Positions 38,560 to 51,812 are shown, numbered from the stretch's first letter. The stretch: 64,000 nucleotides of DNA from Solenopsis invicta (GCF_016802725.1 NC_052670.1:8266141-8330140), one strand, 5' to 3'. Numbers and translations are program-made. The notes: generated by a model from the sequence alone, not told the origin.

Positions 38560-39330
38560 ATTAAGTACGGGCGAAGCATATGTGGCAGCTATTGTGACGA
38601 TATATCGCCTATAATTTATTTAAAATATTATCAAGGAATCCCAGTACATATTTTGCCAATAAATTTCAGAACTGTCTTTCTAGACGGGTAGGTGAACAAA
38701 CAGAAAATGAATAAGACTCACACAAGTGAACACACACAAACTCTGCTTAGTTAGACAGTTCTGAAATATTTATCTAAAATCTCTTCCATTGAAATCAAGA
38801 ATTGAGAAGAGGGGAAAATGGAGGGAAAGACAATTATCCCTTAAGATCCACTCACATAAGTATTTCATGTCCGATCGATTTCTGCCAATTTAAGTTTCTC
38901 AAAATTTCACAGACAATTAGAATATATATTATTTATTTTTTTTTTTCAAAAAGAAGTACGGACATTTGTTTTAAAAGCTTGAATGAAACTTCATGTATGT
39001 TTATGAATTTTTGACATTTTTTGAACTAATTTAAATAGATAAAAAAGTAATTGGATACAAGATACCCATAATTGAACTAATGTGGTATCTTTTTTTTACA
39101 TTGTATGGGTTATTACAAAATCATATATAAGGGATATTACAAAATCGAAAATGCTTGTAAATGTATGACATTTTAATTTGATAATTCTATGAATCAATTC
39201 CTGCAATGCGTCGAGAAATTTCAAACTATGCATTGCTTCAAGTACTTACGACCTGACGTAACATAATTTTTCGTATAGAATGAGTGTACAAATGTAAATA
39301 TTGTTTTAATTATTAGGTATTGTAATAAAA
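38560..39330 (+). terminator. l(3)mbt 3' UTR with candidate polyadenylation signals
   Basis: AATAAA occurs at 38658-38663 (proximal) and 39324-39329 (distal). Between them lies an exact 15-bp inverted repeat (38663-38677 and 38753-38767, ATTTCAGAACTGTCT). Which signal is used cannot be told from sequence. Confidence 0.5.
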
Positions 39331-39726
39331 ATACTTACATAATCTTTTCACCTAATTGTATGCAAAGTACTTTTGAATTCCGAAATCAAATATATTTCTT
39401 ACACAAAGTTTACGTTGCCAACAAGAGCTTACATCTGCCGTTTTATATTTTCTCGCGATAATTGTTGGATAAAAGTAAATCTTATGCGCGAATAATTATT
39501 ATGAATATATATCACGTAGAAGGTCAGACGTGTCAGAATCGCGTATCATCAATATAAGCATAGTATGATTTTAATATCAATGATTTATTTTTCAAATTTT
39601 GCATCTCCAGAATTATTTGAGATTCCTTTCTCGTCGATCTCACAGATCGTTGTACAATCATTAAAAGAATATACATTTTTTTAAAATTAACTTCATTGAA
39701 TTATTCTATTTTCATAATTAAAAAAC

Positions 39727-40096
39727 AGGGATGGAAAATAACGCGTTACAAATAACAAGTCACTATTATTCTTATTTTTTTATAATAACAATTTGGCATT
39801 GATATATTTTTCATAATAAGAGTTTCATAGTAAGAGTTGGATTAATTACTTTTGACAAATAACTTGTTTTCATTATGCATTATTCATTGAAAAAAGTAAT
39901 TGGTTAGTTGATTTATTACTAAGCAAAAAAAAACCGTTAAAGTTTACGTAACAAGTAAAGTTACAAGTTAGAGTTATAAAATTATGGAAAATTGTAATGC
40001 TATTACCAAATTATAAAACAGTATTATAAAAAAAAGTAACGATAATAAATAACGGCGTTACTTATTGTAACTCATTACTTCTTATCTCTGCTGAAA
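39727..40096. mobile_element. Diverged terminal-inverted-repeat element
   Basis: The left end CAGGGATGGAAAATAACG and the right end (complement of CAGCAGAGATAAGAAGTAAT) are related, and both are followed inward by CGTTAC and AAGTAACG words. An old non-autonomous DNA element is likely. Confidence 0.4.
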
Positions 40097-40231
40097 ACGA
40101 TATATTTCTTATCAATAAAATACAATAAATTTATACTACGTATGATTAATAAAATGGACGACGTATTTCAGTAATCGCGATGTTACTAACGATCAATTAA
40201 GATTACTCCCAAGGGTATATTATCTGCTGTC

Positions 40232-41175
40232 TGTAGCTGATATATATCAATTTGCAACGGGTTGACATTTATAAATCACACAATTATTTGGTTTCGAAAC
40301 GTTGGTCGCTAGGAAAGTATAATTTCTTAATTGAGGATATCAGAAAATTAACAGAAATTTATAAAAACAAAGGCTACAATGCACATATTATATACAACAG
40401 ATCAGTTATTCAGTATTTTATAATATTATTGCATGTATACACATATAATATTTGTATAAATGAATATTCTGAGTGATACAATAATTATAGAGATTATTTT
40501 TACGTTATAACAGAGCTGAATATTTTATTATTGCTTGCAGAAAAGTTTTTCATTACTATCCACTTGTAATATTACAAAACACATTTTTTATAATCTTTTT
40601 TATGATAGTTATGTTCAATTATAGATCAATTTTTCTGTTTTTAATGCATAAAATAGAATTTAAAAAATTTTCAACCAATTTTCTTAATAATATATCTTTA
40701 ACAATATCAGAAAAAAATCTGAAAACAGCCTCTGTGCCCACAAAATGTGAACATTGAATTAGACATTGAACTATTCAATGTCTACGAATTCCACAGGTAA
40801 TGTCCATGATTTAGTGGTTTTCTTCCATGCTTCAAGGAGTAAGGTGGCTCAGGTATAGTTGAACAATCAGTCTTTTGTCTTTGTTTAACTAATTCACCTC
40901 TCTCTTGACAATTTGCACTGTCTTAAACAAAGAAAAGCGCACGTTGACAAATTAGACGTTTTTAGGAAAAAGTATTTTTATAATTATAATAACTTTTTGT
41001 ATTTTATTTTTATTATGTAATTTAATAAAGTTGTTTTAAAAGTAATTATTATGTATTTCATAATAAGATTTTGCAATCTAAACGACAGTCATTTGTAAGA
41101 TAATATTGCATGTAAATGGGGTAATAAAAATAAACATTTAAAAATTTTATTTATCATATAATAAATAACTATTAT
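40232..41175. repeat. About 0.94-kb direct repeat, copy 1
   Basis: Matches 56150-57100 in the same orientation along its whole length: ATATCAATTTGCAACGG at the left, AATGAATATTCTGAGTGATA in the middle, TTTATCATATAATAA at the right, with scattered substitutions and small indels. No terminal repeats seen. A transposon family or a segmental duplication. Confidence 0.75.
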
Positions 41176-41999
41176 AATTGATTTTCCGAAATAAAACTTG
41201 TCCTGATATTTTTAAAGTAATATGATATTTGATGAGAGGAACACCTCTGTCGCCAATAATGCGTTGAAAAACTTTGTGAACAAAAAACTTTACATTTCGT
41301 AATTTATTTAAATATTAATTGTTTAAATATTGTTGTTTTTGTGTAAAATAACTTAATTACAAATCTATAAACGTAAAAATATAATATACTATAATAGTAT
41401 ATTGTATATATAATTAATAACATAAAAATGTTATTAGATTATATATACAATTAATAAAGAATTTTAAAACATATTAATAAATTAAAAAAACTATATACCT
41501 GCATTATAAATTTAATCATGCACATATACACGCATTTTATTATTTTCTACTTTTTATCTTTATATTTTGTTTAATCCGCGTGTGCGGGCTTTTATACATG
41601 AGATAGGTTTGATGTTATCTTTATCTATTAACAATCTGTAAATAATCATTTTATATCAATTTGAAAAAAAAAATTTAATTAATATTTGACTGTTAAAAAC
41701 CAAAATTATGAACAAGGAAAACACTGCTAAAAATTCGAAAAAAAGTACAAAACGTAAAAATTTATTAAACGTGCTAATTTATCAGATTTTGTATTAATCA
41801 TTGTTACATTTAACCTGTTGTCGCGTGTACAGTAACGTTGTTGGAAAACGTATTCAAATGATGAGACCATTTCCGCACATCTGTGCCGTCATGTATAAAG
41901 TTATAGTTATTTAACTTTCGATTTTCAAAAATCTAAAAAGAATTATTCTAGATAGTTTTCATGCCGTTAAAGGGCATAAAATTTATCGCGCGCTCTCTT

Positions 42000-44510
42000 T
42001 TTCTCTCTCCGTCTCTCGCGCTTTCTCTATTCACAACAGCGGCGTAAAGCCAATAGGACTCGATAAGAATCGATAAGAATCGATATCGTATAGGGAGACA
42101 ATTTGACTCATATTTTAATTCATTTACATTTTTTAATTGTTATTTAGAAGTAATTATAATCTGAGACGTGTCTTAAACATAATAATAATTTGCATTGTAA
42201 TGCAAAAAATAAACGGAAAGTTAAGATCGAGATCAATCGAGATACATACGTAGTATCGATCTTAGAAGTCGACCGCGAGGCGGAGACGAAGCCGCTTCTC
42301 GCTCTTTTCACCTGCGGAACGCGGCGAATGCGGACGGATCGCACTGGCGCGAATGATATTGCGACTCATTTAACAGGTAAACGAAACAATTATCAATCTC
42401 GCATTAATACATATCGTCGATATTGCGAGTAACGCGCGCGAATCTGTCTTAATTACACTTGTTCTAATCGAAATTATAAGCGCGATCGCGACGTAAAGTT
42501 ATCCCCGTACGGGAACAAAGCCGGCTCGCCATTACTGTCCAATTGCAAAACGCAGTGGACGCAATGCAGATCGAGGCGGGAGCGAGTGGCTTCGCAAACT
42601 CGTTAATAGGTAAATCTATATTAATCTCGCGAAAACATTTACCGCCAATCAAGTTAATCCTCGCATAAAGATTCGGCGCTTGCATATTAATTAGCTGATC
42701 GATAATGCGCATTCCGTATTAATTAGTATCGAAAAAATGTATCGCGCGAATGATTGACAAAACGACGAGCATATTATATTGCGAGTAACGCGCGCGGATA
42801 CTTCATCATAATATTAGTACGCTTACTTTAGCGAATGCGAAATAATCAGAAAAGACAAGTTTGCTGCTCGATAATATATTGCGGAAAATGCATAAACGCC
42901 GAGTGCGGGACATGATAGAGTCGCTGTGGTGGCGCGGACGCGGCGTCAGTCTTGTCGCGTGAAGTTGACCGCGCGAAGACGAAGCCGCTTCTCGCCACCT
43001 TCAGGTGCATTCACGTTTCTTTTACAGAACGCCACGGACGCGAGATGGACGTGCTTCGGAACGGAGGCGTCATTGCGGCTCGTTTAACAAGTGAGCAAAA
43101 CCTGTAACATTAATAGTTATTGCCAAAAGTTAATCATCGCGTAAAGTAGATTTAATATTCGTACGTTGCGCGGCCGCGGCGTGAGCGTGGCGTCGAGCTT
43201 GGCGTGTAAAATTCACTGCGCGAGAACGAAGCCGGCTCGCCATCTTGATTCACGTTTACGTGTCTGATTGCAAAACGCGGCGGATGCAGGATGGATCGGA
43301 ACTGGAGCGAGCGGCGTCGCGACTCGTTTAACAGATAAACGAAATCAATCTCAATCTCGATCGCGTCCATATTATCAGCTTAGTCGACGCGTAATATACA
43401 AATTCCATACTCCTATCGGTGATTCGTACAAATGCGTATTTCGCGACAATTACTTGATCAAAGATATATTGCGCTAACTGTTGACAACGGCGATACATAT
43501 ATTATCTGATTGCAAGTAACGCGCGCGGATGTCGAGTTTATAATATTAATATGCTTCTAACATATAATACGAAATAATAATCGTCATAAAAGACAACGTA
43601 CATTTATTGCTTGAGACGCGGACCAATGCATAAATGTGAAGTTGAGAGCAGGATGTGTAGCGTTATTACGTCACAAGTGCAGCGTCGCTATGAAGTTATC
43701 CGCGCGGGAAATGAATCCACTTTGTCTTCTTAATTGTATTTACTTTTTATTTGCAGAACGCGGCGTACGCAGAAAGAATCAACTCCGGGACGAATGGCGT
43801 TACGATTCATTTAATTAGTAAGCAAAGTTTAAATTAACCATGCATTTATTTTTAAACAACATCTAATTATCGCATAAAACATAGATTCGATATTCGTTTA
43901 CGACATAGCGCGCGGTTCTGGTATTTTAATTTATTTTCATTAAAACTTTATACTTTTATTACATATTTAACAAAATTATTAATAAAAAACGATACTTGCA
44001 TGGAAGAATAATTTTCTCATATATATATTTTCAATATTATTTTTATTTGAACATTTTTTATATTTGAATACTTTTTTGTGTTACAGATCGTATAATATCG
44101 TATGTACTACAATTCTATTATTGCACATCGTGGAAATATAATCTGAAGAGAAGATCTGACAACTCGGAAATAAATTCGGGTTTCGGTAGACAAACTTTGC
44201 GGTAAGCATTATTGCTTACATACGTAAAATTAATGGTTTGTCTCAATATTTTAAAAATAATAATTAAGAAAAAAAAATATTTTAATTTAAAATTTATAAA
44301 TTTATTTTTATGAAGTTATTTTTTTTGAAAATGCATAATTATAATATTTTAATTTAAAAGCAATTAAAAAATTCTGCCTGTAAAAATTGTCTTTTGAATC
44401 GTTGATTATTTTGAGAGCTATATTAATAAGGATCGATACATCTATATGTTACAGATTCATCGCAGCGATGTGTCCATTAACGCCACTCTTGCGCATTGAT
44501 TCGTGAGTAT
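42000..44510 (+). ncRNA. Candidate multi-exon noncoding transcript region with repeated exon-like cores
   Basis: A GC-rich island in AT-rich DNA. Five related cores of about 60 bp lie at 42318-42376, 42549-42609, 43028-43090, 43275-43335 and 43757-43817. Copies 3 and 5 have both an acceptor (TTTACAG, TTTGCAG) and a donor (GTGAGC, GTAAGC). Copies 1 and 2 keep the donor (CAG|GTAAAC, TAG|GTAAAT). Copy 4 has lost it (CAG|AT). Each core follows a shared GC-rich leader (GAAGCCGCTTCTCGC type). Further exon-like pieces follow at 44087-44201 (donor GTAAGC) and 44455-44502 (donor GTGAGT). Reading frames are short and inconsistent between copies, so a spliced noncoding RNA is more likely than a protein. 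Transcription is inferred only. Confidence 0.35.
42300..43830. repeat. Degenerate tandem array of five GC-rich units
   Basis: Spacing of the cores alternates at about 231, 480, 246 and 483 bp, so the period is near 0.72 kb with two cores per period. A flanking word GAGTAACGCGCGCGGAT recurs at 42783 and 43515, 732 bp apart, supporting the longer period. Confidence 0.7.
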
Positions 44511-44644
44511 GAAAAAAATTTATAAAAAAGGTAACAACACTATGAATTATAGCAAGCCATTTTACTTTTCAATAATATAAAAGAAACGTTCTCTAACAAA
44601 AACGTTTAAAATAAATTGTCTCAAAAAAATTGAGTTTAAATAAA

Positions 44645-44950
44645 TAAAATTATGTCGCGTCCATTATTTTAATTAATGAAATTATTATTATGTCCAGACA
44701 TAATAAAAATTCAAATTTTTTATTATGGCCATAAAAATAATTCTGTCAAGACATAGTTTTAAATAGGTGAATTAAAATTATGTCATAACATAACAATAAT
44801 TTTATTTATTAAAATTATGTCATGACATAATAATAATTCTATAAATTAAAATTATATCGTGACAGAAAAATAATTCCGTAAATAATAATTATTTTAAGAC
44901 CTAATAATAAATCCAAATTTTTATCGGGTTTCATACATAATAATAATTTA
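44645..44950. repeat. Short degenerate tandem repeat with TTATGTCATGACATAA palindromes
   Basis: Units of roughly 50 bp built on AAAATTATGTC and GACATAATAATAATT recur about six times with drift. Confidence 0.6.
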
Positions 44951-45924
44951 ATGAATAAGAATTATATTTATACCAAAATGAATAATGACAAATTGAATAA
45001 TATTGAATTAAAAAAATATAAAGCTTTAGTAGAGATAAAAAAAACTAACGCAAAAATACAATTTGTTAAACTCATTTTAAATAACCATAATATTAAAAAT
45101 TTGTTTGCTTATTTCATCCGAAACTCATGTTAGAGAATAGCTCACAAATGATTTATACTATAAAATATACAAATTCTAAAGAAAGGTGTCATTCATATTT
45201 CTTATTAGAACATATTAGAATCCAAATAAAAATGTACAATTAGTATTAAATTTTGTAAAGAAATATAATGACTTGAATACACATACTAATTGTAAGATAT
45301 TTGTTTACACTTTAATAAACAAAGCAATAAATTATATTAATTTGATACAGGTAGTAAATAAAAATCTAATATTTAGATATAATCCCATAATAAAATTAAC
45401 AAAATAAAAACAAAAATACTGCTTTTGGATTCATCACGAACTCTTAATCATATAAGTTTTGATAATATAATTAGATCATTTTTTCAGTGTAAAAAAAAAT
45501 ATAAAATTTTCTTGAAAGATTTTATAATCTTAAACAGACACAATTTGCATTAACAAAAAATACTTTTTCTTCATGTAAAAAAATTATGTCGGTTTATAAA
45601 TTTTTCCAAAAAAATTTTATATTCTCATTTATATAAAAAATAATAAATTGTTGATTTGACACTATTTTTTTCTGTATGCGTGCGTTTTGATGAAATTATA
45701 TTTTTCTGATAATTATAATAGAACTCGATATCTTATAATTAGAAAGTTTTATAGACTACATTTTAACTTGGAAACTTCTACAATATATATATATATTTTT
45801 TTTTATTTGTCCATTTTTAAACAAGCATACTGGTTGACTTTAAGAAATATTTAAACAACAAGACCTTATTTTTTTAGTGCATTTATATTTCAATTTAATC
45901 TTTTTTGTGGTACACGGTACTTCA
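44951..45924. other. AT-rich spacer
   Basis: A 60-codon Lys/Asn-rich frame at 44951-45133 is explained by composition. I see nothing else between the candidate exons at 44.5 kb and the tandem array. Confidence 0.6.
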
Positions 45925-48900
45925 ACCAATCGAAAATAATTTATGCGTTCAATTGGGTACATGTGCAATTACGGGGTACGATTCGGTATCGGAGATGGTT
46001 GCAATGTACACTCTCTCTTCTCGTCACGTTATCGGTTCAATGAGATCATCTCTCATTGAACTTAGTGTCTAACCGGCAGATCAGCTGGATCAATCACGAT
46101 TTGTGAGCATGTCGCGGGTTGACAAAGCACCCCAGAAAGTGCGTCTCCTTTAAGTGACTAGCTGCCTGCGACTATGGCTTGTAGCAAATACAGGTGTCGT
46201 ATGAATCGTGGTTGAGAAAGCTTAGTCGACGTTAGACGTGCGTTAAACGTGACACAAAAGGGAGAACTCATTCGCAACGAGCTCACTATCGATCCCGTAT
46301 CCAGCGCGTTTGAATTGTTTAATCGTCTTTTCGCTAATTGGGTAACAAGCGATGTCTCTTGCACGTGACAGGAACTTAAATACCTGCATAGATAAAAAAT
46401 GATTTTTTAAAAGTTAAATTCTATCACTGAACATTGTGATTCGCCCATATACTAATTTTCGCGTTCGGTTTGGCACATGTATTATTAAGAGGTACGACTC
46501 GATATTGGAGATCGTTGCAATGTACACTCTCTCTTCTCGTCACGTTATCGGTTCAATGAGACCATGTCTCATTGAACTTAGCGTCTAACCGGCCGATCAG
46601 CTGGATCAATCACGATTTGTGAGCATGTCGCGGGTTGACAAAGCACCCCAGAAAGTGCGTCTCCTTTAAGTGACTTGCTGCCTGCGACTATGGCTTGTAG
46701 CAAATACAGGTGTCGTATGAATCGTGGTTGAGAAAGCTTAGTCGACGTTAGACGTGTGTTAAACGTGACACAAAAGGGAGAACTCATTCGCAACGAGCTC
46801 ACTATCGATCCCGTATCCAGCGCGTTTGAATTGTTTAATTGTCCTTTCGCTAATTGGGTAACAAGCAATGTCTCTTGCACGTGACAGGAACTTAAATACC
46901 TGCATAGATGAAAAATGATTTTTTTAAAGTTAAATTCTATCACTGAACATTGTGATTTGTCCAAATATTAATTTTCGCGTTCGGTTTGGCACATGTATTA
47001 TTAAGAGGTACGACTCGATATTGGAGATCGTTGCAATGTACACTCTCTCTTCTCGTCACGTTATCGGTTCAATGAAACCATGTCTCATTGAACTTAGCGT
47101 CTAACCGGCCGATCAGCTGGATCAATCACGATTTGTGAGCATGTCGCGGGTTGACAAAGCAACCCAGAAAGTGCGTCTCCTTTAAGTGACTTGCTGCCTG
47201 CGACTATGGCTTGTAGCAAATACAGGTGTCGTATGAATCGTGGTTGAGAAAGCTTAGTCGACGTTAGACGTGCGTTAAACGTGACACAAAAGGGAGAACT
47301 CATTTGCAACGAGCTCACTATCGATCCCGTATCCAGCGCGTTTAAATTGTTTAATTGTCCTTTCGCTAATTGGGTAACAAGCAATGTCTCTTGCACGTGA
47401 CAGGAACTTAAATACCTGCATAGATGAAAAATGATTTTTTTAAAGTTAAATTCTATCACTGAACATTGTGATTTGTCCAAATATTAATTTTCGCGTTCGG
47501 TTTGGCACATGTATTATTAAGAGGTACGATTCGATATTGGAGATCGTTGCAATGTACACTCTCTCTTCTCGTCACGTTATCGGTTCAATGAAACCATGTC
47601 TCATTGAACTTAGCGTCTAACCGGCCGATCAGCTGGATCAATCACGATTTGTGAGCATGTCGCGGGTTGACAAAGCACCCCAGAAAGTGCGTCTCCTTTA
47701 AGTGACTTGCTGCCTGCGACTATGGCTTGTAGCAAATACAGGTGTCGTATGAATCGTGGTTGAGAAAGCTTAGTCGACGTTAGACGTGCGTTAAACGTGA
47801 CACAAAAGGGAGAACTCATTCGCAACGAGCTCACTATCGATCCCGTATCCAGCGCGTTTGAAATGTTTAATTGTCCTTTCGCTAATTGGGTAACAAGCAA
47901 TGTCTCTTGCACGTGACAGGAACTTAAATACCTGCATAGATGAAAAATGATTTTTTTAAAGTTAAATTCTATCACTGAACATTGTGATTTGTCCAAATAT
48001 TAATTTTCGCGTTCGGTTTGGCACATGTATTATTAAGAGGTACGACTCGATATTGGAGATCGTTGCAATGTACACTCTCTCTTCTCGTCACGTTATCGGT
48101 TCAATGAAACCATGTCTCATTGAACTTAGCGTCTAACCGGCCGATCAGCTGGATCAATCACGATTTGTGAGCATGTCGCGGGTTGACAAAGCACCCCAGA
48201 AAGTGCGTCTCCTTTAAGTGACTTGCTGCCTGCGACTATGGCTTGTAGCAAATACAGGTGTCGTATGAATCGTGGTTGAGAAAGCTTAGTCGACGTTAGA
48301 CGTGCGTTAAACGTGACACAAAAGGGAGAACTCATTTGCAACGAGCTCACTATCGATCCCGTATCCAGCGCGTTTAAATTGTTTAATTGTCCTTTCGCTA
48401 ATTGGGTAACAAGCAATGTCTCTTGCACGTGACAGGAACTTAAATACCTGCATAGATGAAAAATGATTTTTTTAAAGTTAAATTCTATCACTGAACATTG
48501 TGATTTGTCCAAATATTAATTTTCGCGTTCGGTTTGGCACATGTATTATTAAGAGGTACGATTCGATATTGGAGATCGTTGCAATGTACACTCTCTCTTC
48601 TCGTCACGTTATCGGTTCAATGAAACCATGTCTCATTGAACTTAGCGTCTAACCGGCCGATCAGCTGGATCAATCACGATTTGTGAGCATGTCGCGGGTT
48701 GACAAAGCACCCCAGAAAGTGCGTCTCCTTTAAGTGACTTGCTGCCTGCGACTATGGCTTGTAGCAAATACAGGTGTCGTATGAATCGTGGTTGAGAAAG
48801 CTTAGTCGACGTTAGACGTGCGTTAAACGTGACACAAAAGGGAGAACTCATTCGCAACGAGCTCACTATCGATCCCGTATCCAGCGCGTTTCAATTGTTT

Positions 48901-51075
48901 AATCGTCCTTTCGCTAATTGGGTAACAAGCGATGTCTCTTGCACGTGACAGGAACTTAAATACCTGCATAGATAAAAAATGATTTTTTTAAAGTTAAATT
49001 CTATCACTGAACATTGTGATTCGCCCATATACTAATTTTCGCGTTCGGTTTGGCACATGTATTATTAAGAGATACGACTCGATATTGGAGATCGTTGCAA
49101 TGTACACTCTCTCTTCTCGTCACGTTATCGGTTCAATGAGACCATGTCTCATTGAACTTAGCGTCTAACCGGCCGATCAGCTGGATCAATCACGATTTGT
49201 GAGCATGTCGCGGGTTGACAAAGCACCCCAGAAAGTGCGTCTCCTTTAAGTGACTTGCTGCCTGCGACTATGGCTTGTAGCAAATACAGGTGTCGTATGA
49301 ATCGTGGTTGAGAAAGCTTAGTCGACGTTAGACGTGCGTTAAACGTGACACAAAAGGGAGAACTCATTCGCAACGAGCTCACTATCGATCCCGTATCCAG
49401 CGCGTTTGAAATGTTTAATTGTCCTTTCGCTAATTGGGTAACAAGCAATGTCTCTTGCACGTGACAGGAACTTAAATACCTGCATAGATGAAAAATGATT
49501 TTTTTAAAGTTAAATTCTATCACTGAACATTGTGATTTGTCCAAATATTAATTTTCGCGTTCGGTTTGGCACATGTATTATTAAGAGGTACGACTCGATA
49601 TTGGAGATCGTTGCAATGTACACTCTCTCTTCTCGTCACGTTATCGGTTCAATGAAACCATGTCTCATTGAACTTAGCGTCTAACCGGCCGATCAGCTGG
49701 ATCAATCACGATTTGTGAGCATGTCGCGGGTTGACAAAGCACCCCAGAAAGTGCGTCTCCTTTAAGTGACTTGCTGCCTGCGACTATGGCTTGTAGCAAA
49801 TACAGGTGTCGTATGAATCGTGGTTGAGAAAGCTTAGTCGACGTTAGACGTGCGTTAAACGTGACACAAAAGGGAGAACTCATTCGCAACGAGCTCACAA
49901 TCGATCCCGTATCCAGCGCGTTTGAATTGTTTAATTGTCCTTTCGCTAATTGGGTAACAAGCAATGTCTCTTGCACGTGACAGGAACTTAAATACCTGCA
50001 TAGATGAAAAATGATTTTTTTAAAGTTAAATTCTATCACTGAACATTGTGATTTGTCCAAATATTAATTTTCGCGTTCGGTTTGGCACATGTATTATTAA
50101 GAGGTACGACTCGATATTGGAGATCGTTGCAATGTACACTCTCTCTTCTCGTCACGTTATCGGTTCAATGAAACCATGTCTCATTGAACTTAGCGTCTAA
50201 CCGGCCGATCAGCTGGATCAATCACGATTTGTGAGCATGTCGCGGGTTGACAAAGCACCCCAGAAAGTGCGTCTCCTTTAAGTGACTTGCTGCCTGCGAC
50301 TATGGCTTGTAGCAAATACAGGTGTCGTATGAATCGTGGTTGAGAAAGCTTAGTCGACGTTAGACGTGCGTTAAACGTGACACAAAAGGGAGAACTCATT
50401 CGCAACGAGCTCACTATCGATCCCGTATCCAGCGCGTTTGAATTGTTTAATCGTCCTTTCGCTAATTGGGTAACAAGCGATGTCTCTTGCACGTGACAGG
50501 AACTTAAATACCTGCATAGATAAAAAATGATTTTTTTAAAGTTAAATTCTATCACTGAACATTGTGATTCGCCCATATACTAATTTTCGCGTTCGGTTTG
50601 GCACATGTATTATTAAGAGATACGACTCGATATTGGAGATCGTTGCAATGTACACTCTCTCTTCTCGTCACGTTATCGGTTCAATGAGACCATGTCTCAT
50701 TGAACTTAGCGTCTAACCGGCCGATCAGCTGGATCAATCACGATTTGTGAGCATGTCGCGGGTTGACAAAGCACCCCAGAAAGTGCGTCTCCTTTAAGTG
50801 ACTTGCTGCCTGCGACTATGGCTTGTAGCAAATACAGGTGTCGTATGAATCGTGGTTGAGAAAGCTTAGTCGACGTTAGACGTGCGTTAAACGTGACACA
50901 AAAGGGAGAACTCATTCGCAACGAGCTCACTATCGATCCCGTATCTAGCGCGTTTGAATTGTTAAATCGTTCTTTCGCTAATTGCGTAAGAAGCGATATC
51001 TCTTGCACGTGAGTGGAATTTAAATACCTGCATAGATATAAAATAATTTTTTTAAAGTTAAACTTTATCACTTGG
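45925..51075. repeat. Ten-unit tandem array of a 516-bp monomer
   Basis: Corresponding positions recur every 516 bp: GTCTAACCGG is at about 46066, 46582, 47098 and so on to 50710. Inner units are nearly identical, while the first and last are clearly diverged, as expected when unequal exchange homogenises the middle. Two main variants exist. Type A has GATAAAAAATGA and GATTCGCCCATATAC (units 1, 6 and 9); type B has GATGAAAAATGA and GATTTGTCCAAATAT (units 2-5, 7 and 8). Each unit has a hairpin, GTTCAATGAGA-CCATG-TCTCATTGAAC. A minus-strand frame of 128 codons is present in most units, but unit 6 has an in-frame stop and many differences change amino acids, so it looks noncoding. It resembles no rRNA, tRNA or snRNA that I know. 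Confidence 0.93.
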
Positions 51076-51812
51076 AAAAGTGTTGCATCATTTAGAAATC
51101 CAGTAGATTTAACGAATACTTCTATTCAGAATGGACAAATCAAAAATTTTGTAGGAATTGCCAATTTACAGTTAAATCTGTCAATCGGTCAGATTATTTT
51201 AACTAAAATCCTGTTATAATTATCAAAAATTTTGCTTCTGGTTTTATCAAAACGCTCAATTATTTAAGTTTTTTTTTAATATAATCATTTTATTTTTCTC
51301 ATTGTAAGCAGGTATATAAAATTTTGTGAATATTTTTTACTCACTTATATTTTCAATGTATCATATTCTTGTGGGCTATAAATACAAATAAGCTGTCCTA
51401 GTTACATTTTCAGATATTATACGAGATGAAGTAAATAAAATTCAGAAGAGTAGACTCCTATATTGGCTATATAACAAAAAATTTTGAAAAAGCAAGTAAT
51501 CGTCTTTAAAAATTATATTTATCGTTTTAATTATATTATTAAACACAATTTTTTGTAACTTTTTTTCTTTAAAATACACACATCTTTTTGATAAAAAAAC
51601 ATAAAAAAATTTTTTATTTTTTTAATTCAATCGTAATCGATTCGTCGTTACTCGAATTCTTTGGCTTTGACATACGGCCGGATAAATTAATTTGATTAGG
51701 TTTAATGAAAAATAAAATCTGGCCGGAAAATCTATTTTCAAATATATACCCTCAATTAATTTTTTATTTGCTTCAGCGAACTTATTTTACGTATAATCTG
51801 TCGTATATATAC
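51076..51812. other. AT-rich spacer, no gene seen
   Basis: Unique AT-rich DNA between the 516-bp array and the inverted-repeat element at 51.8 kb. Confidence 0.6.

Larger units (their letters stand above)
39331..42000. other. Gene-free AT-rich stretch with repeats
   Basis: Contains an inverted-repeat element at about 39727-40096 and one copy of a dispersed repeat of about 0.94 kb at 40232-41175. I see nothing coding in 41175-42000, which is AT-rich with short palindromes. Confidence 0.6.

Noticed and set aside
45925..51075. CRISPR array or ribosomal/5S repeat
   Set aside because: The units are 516 bp and nearly identical throughout, without spacers, and lack any rRNA-like sequence; the genome is eukaryotic.
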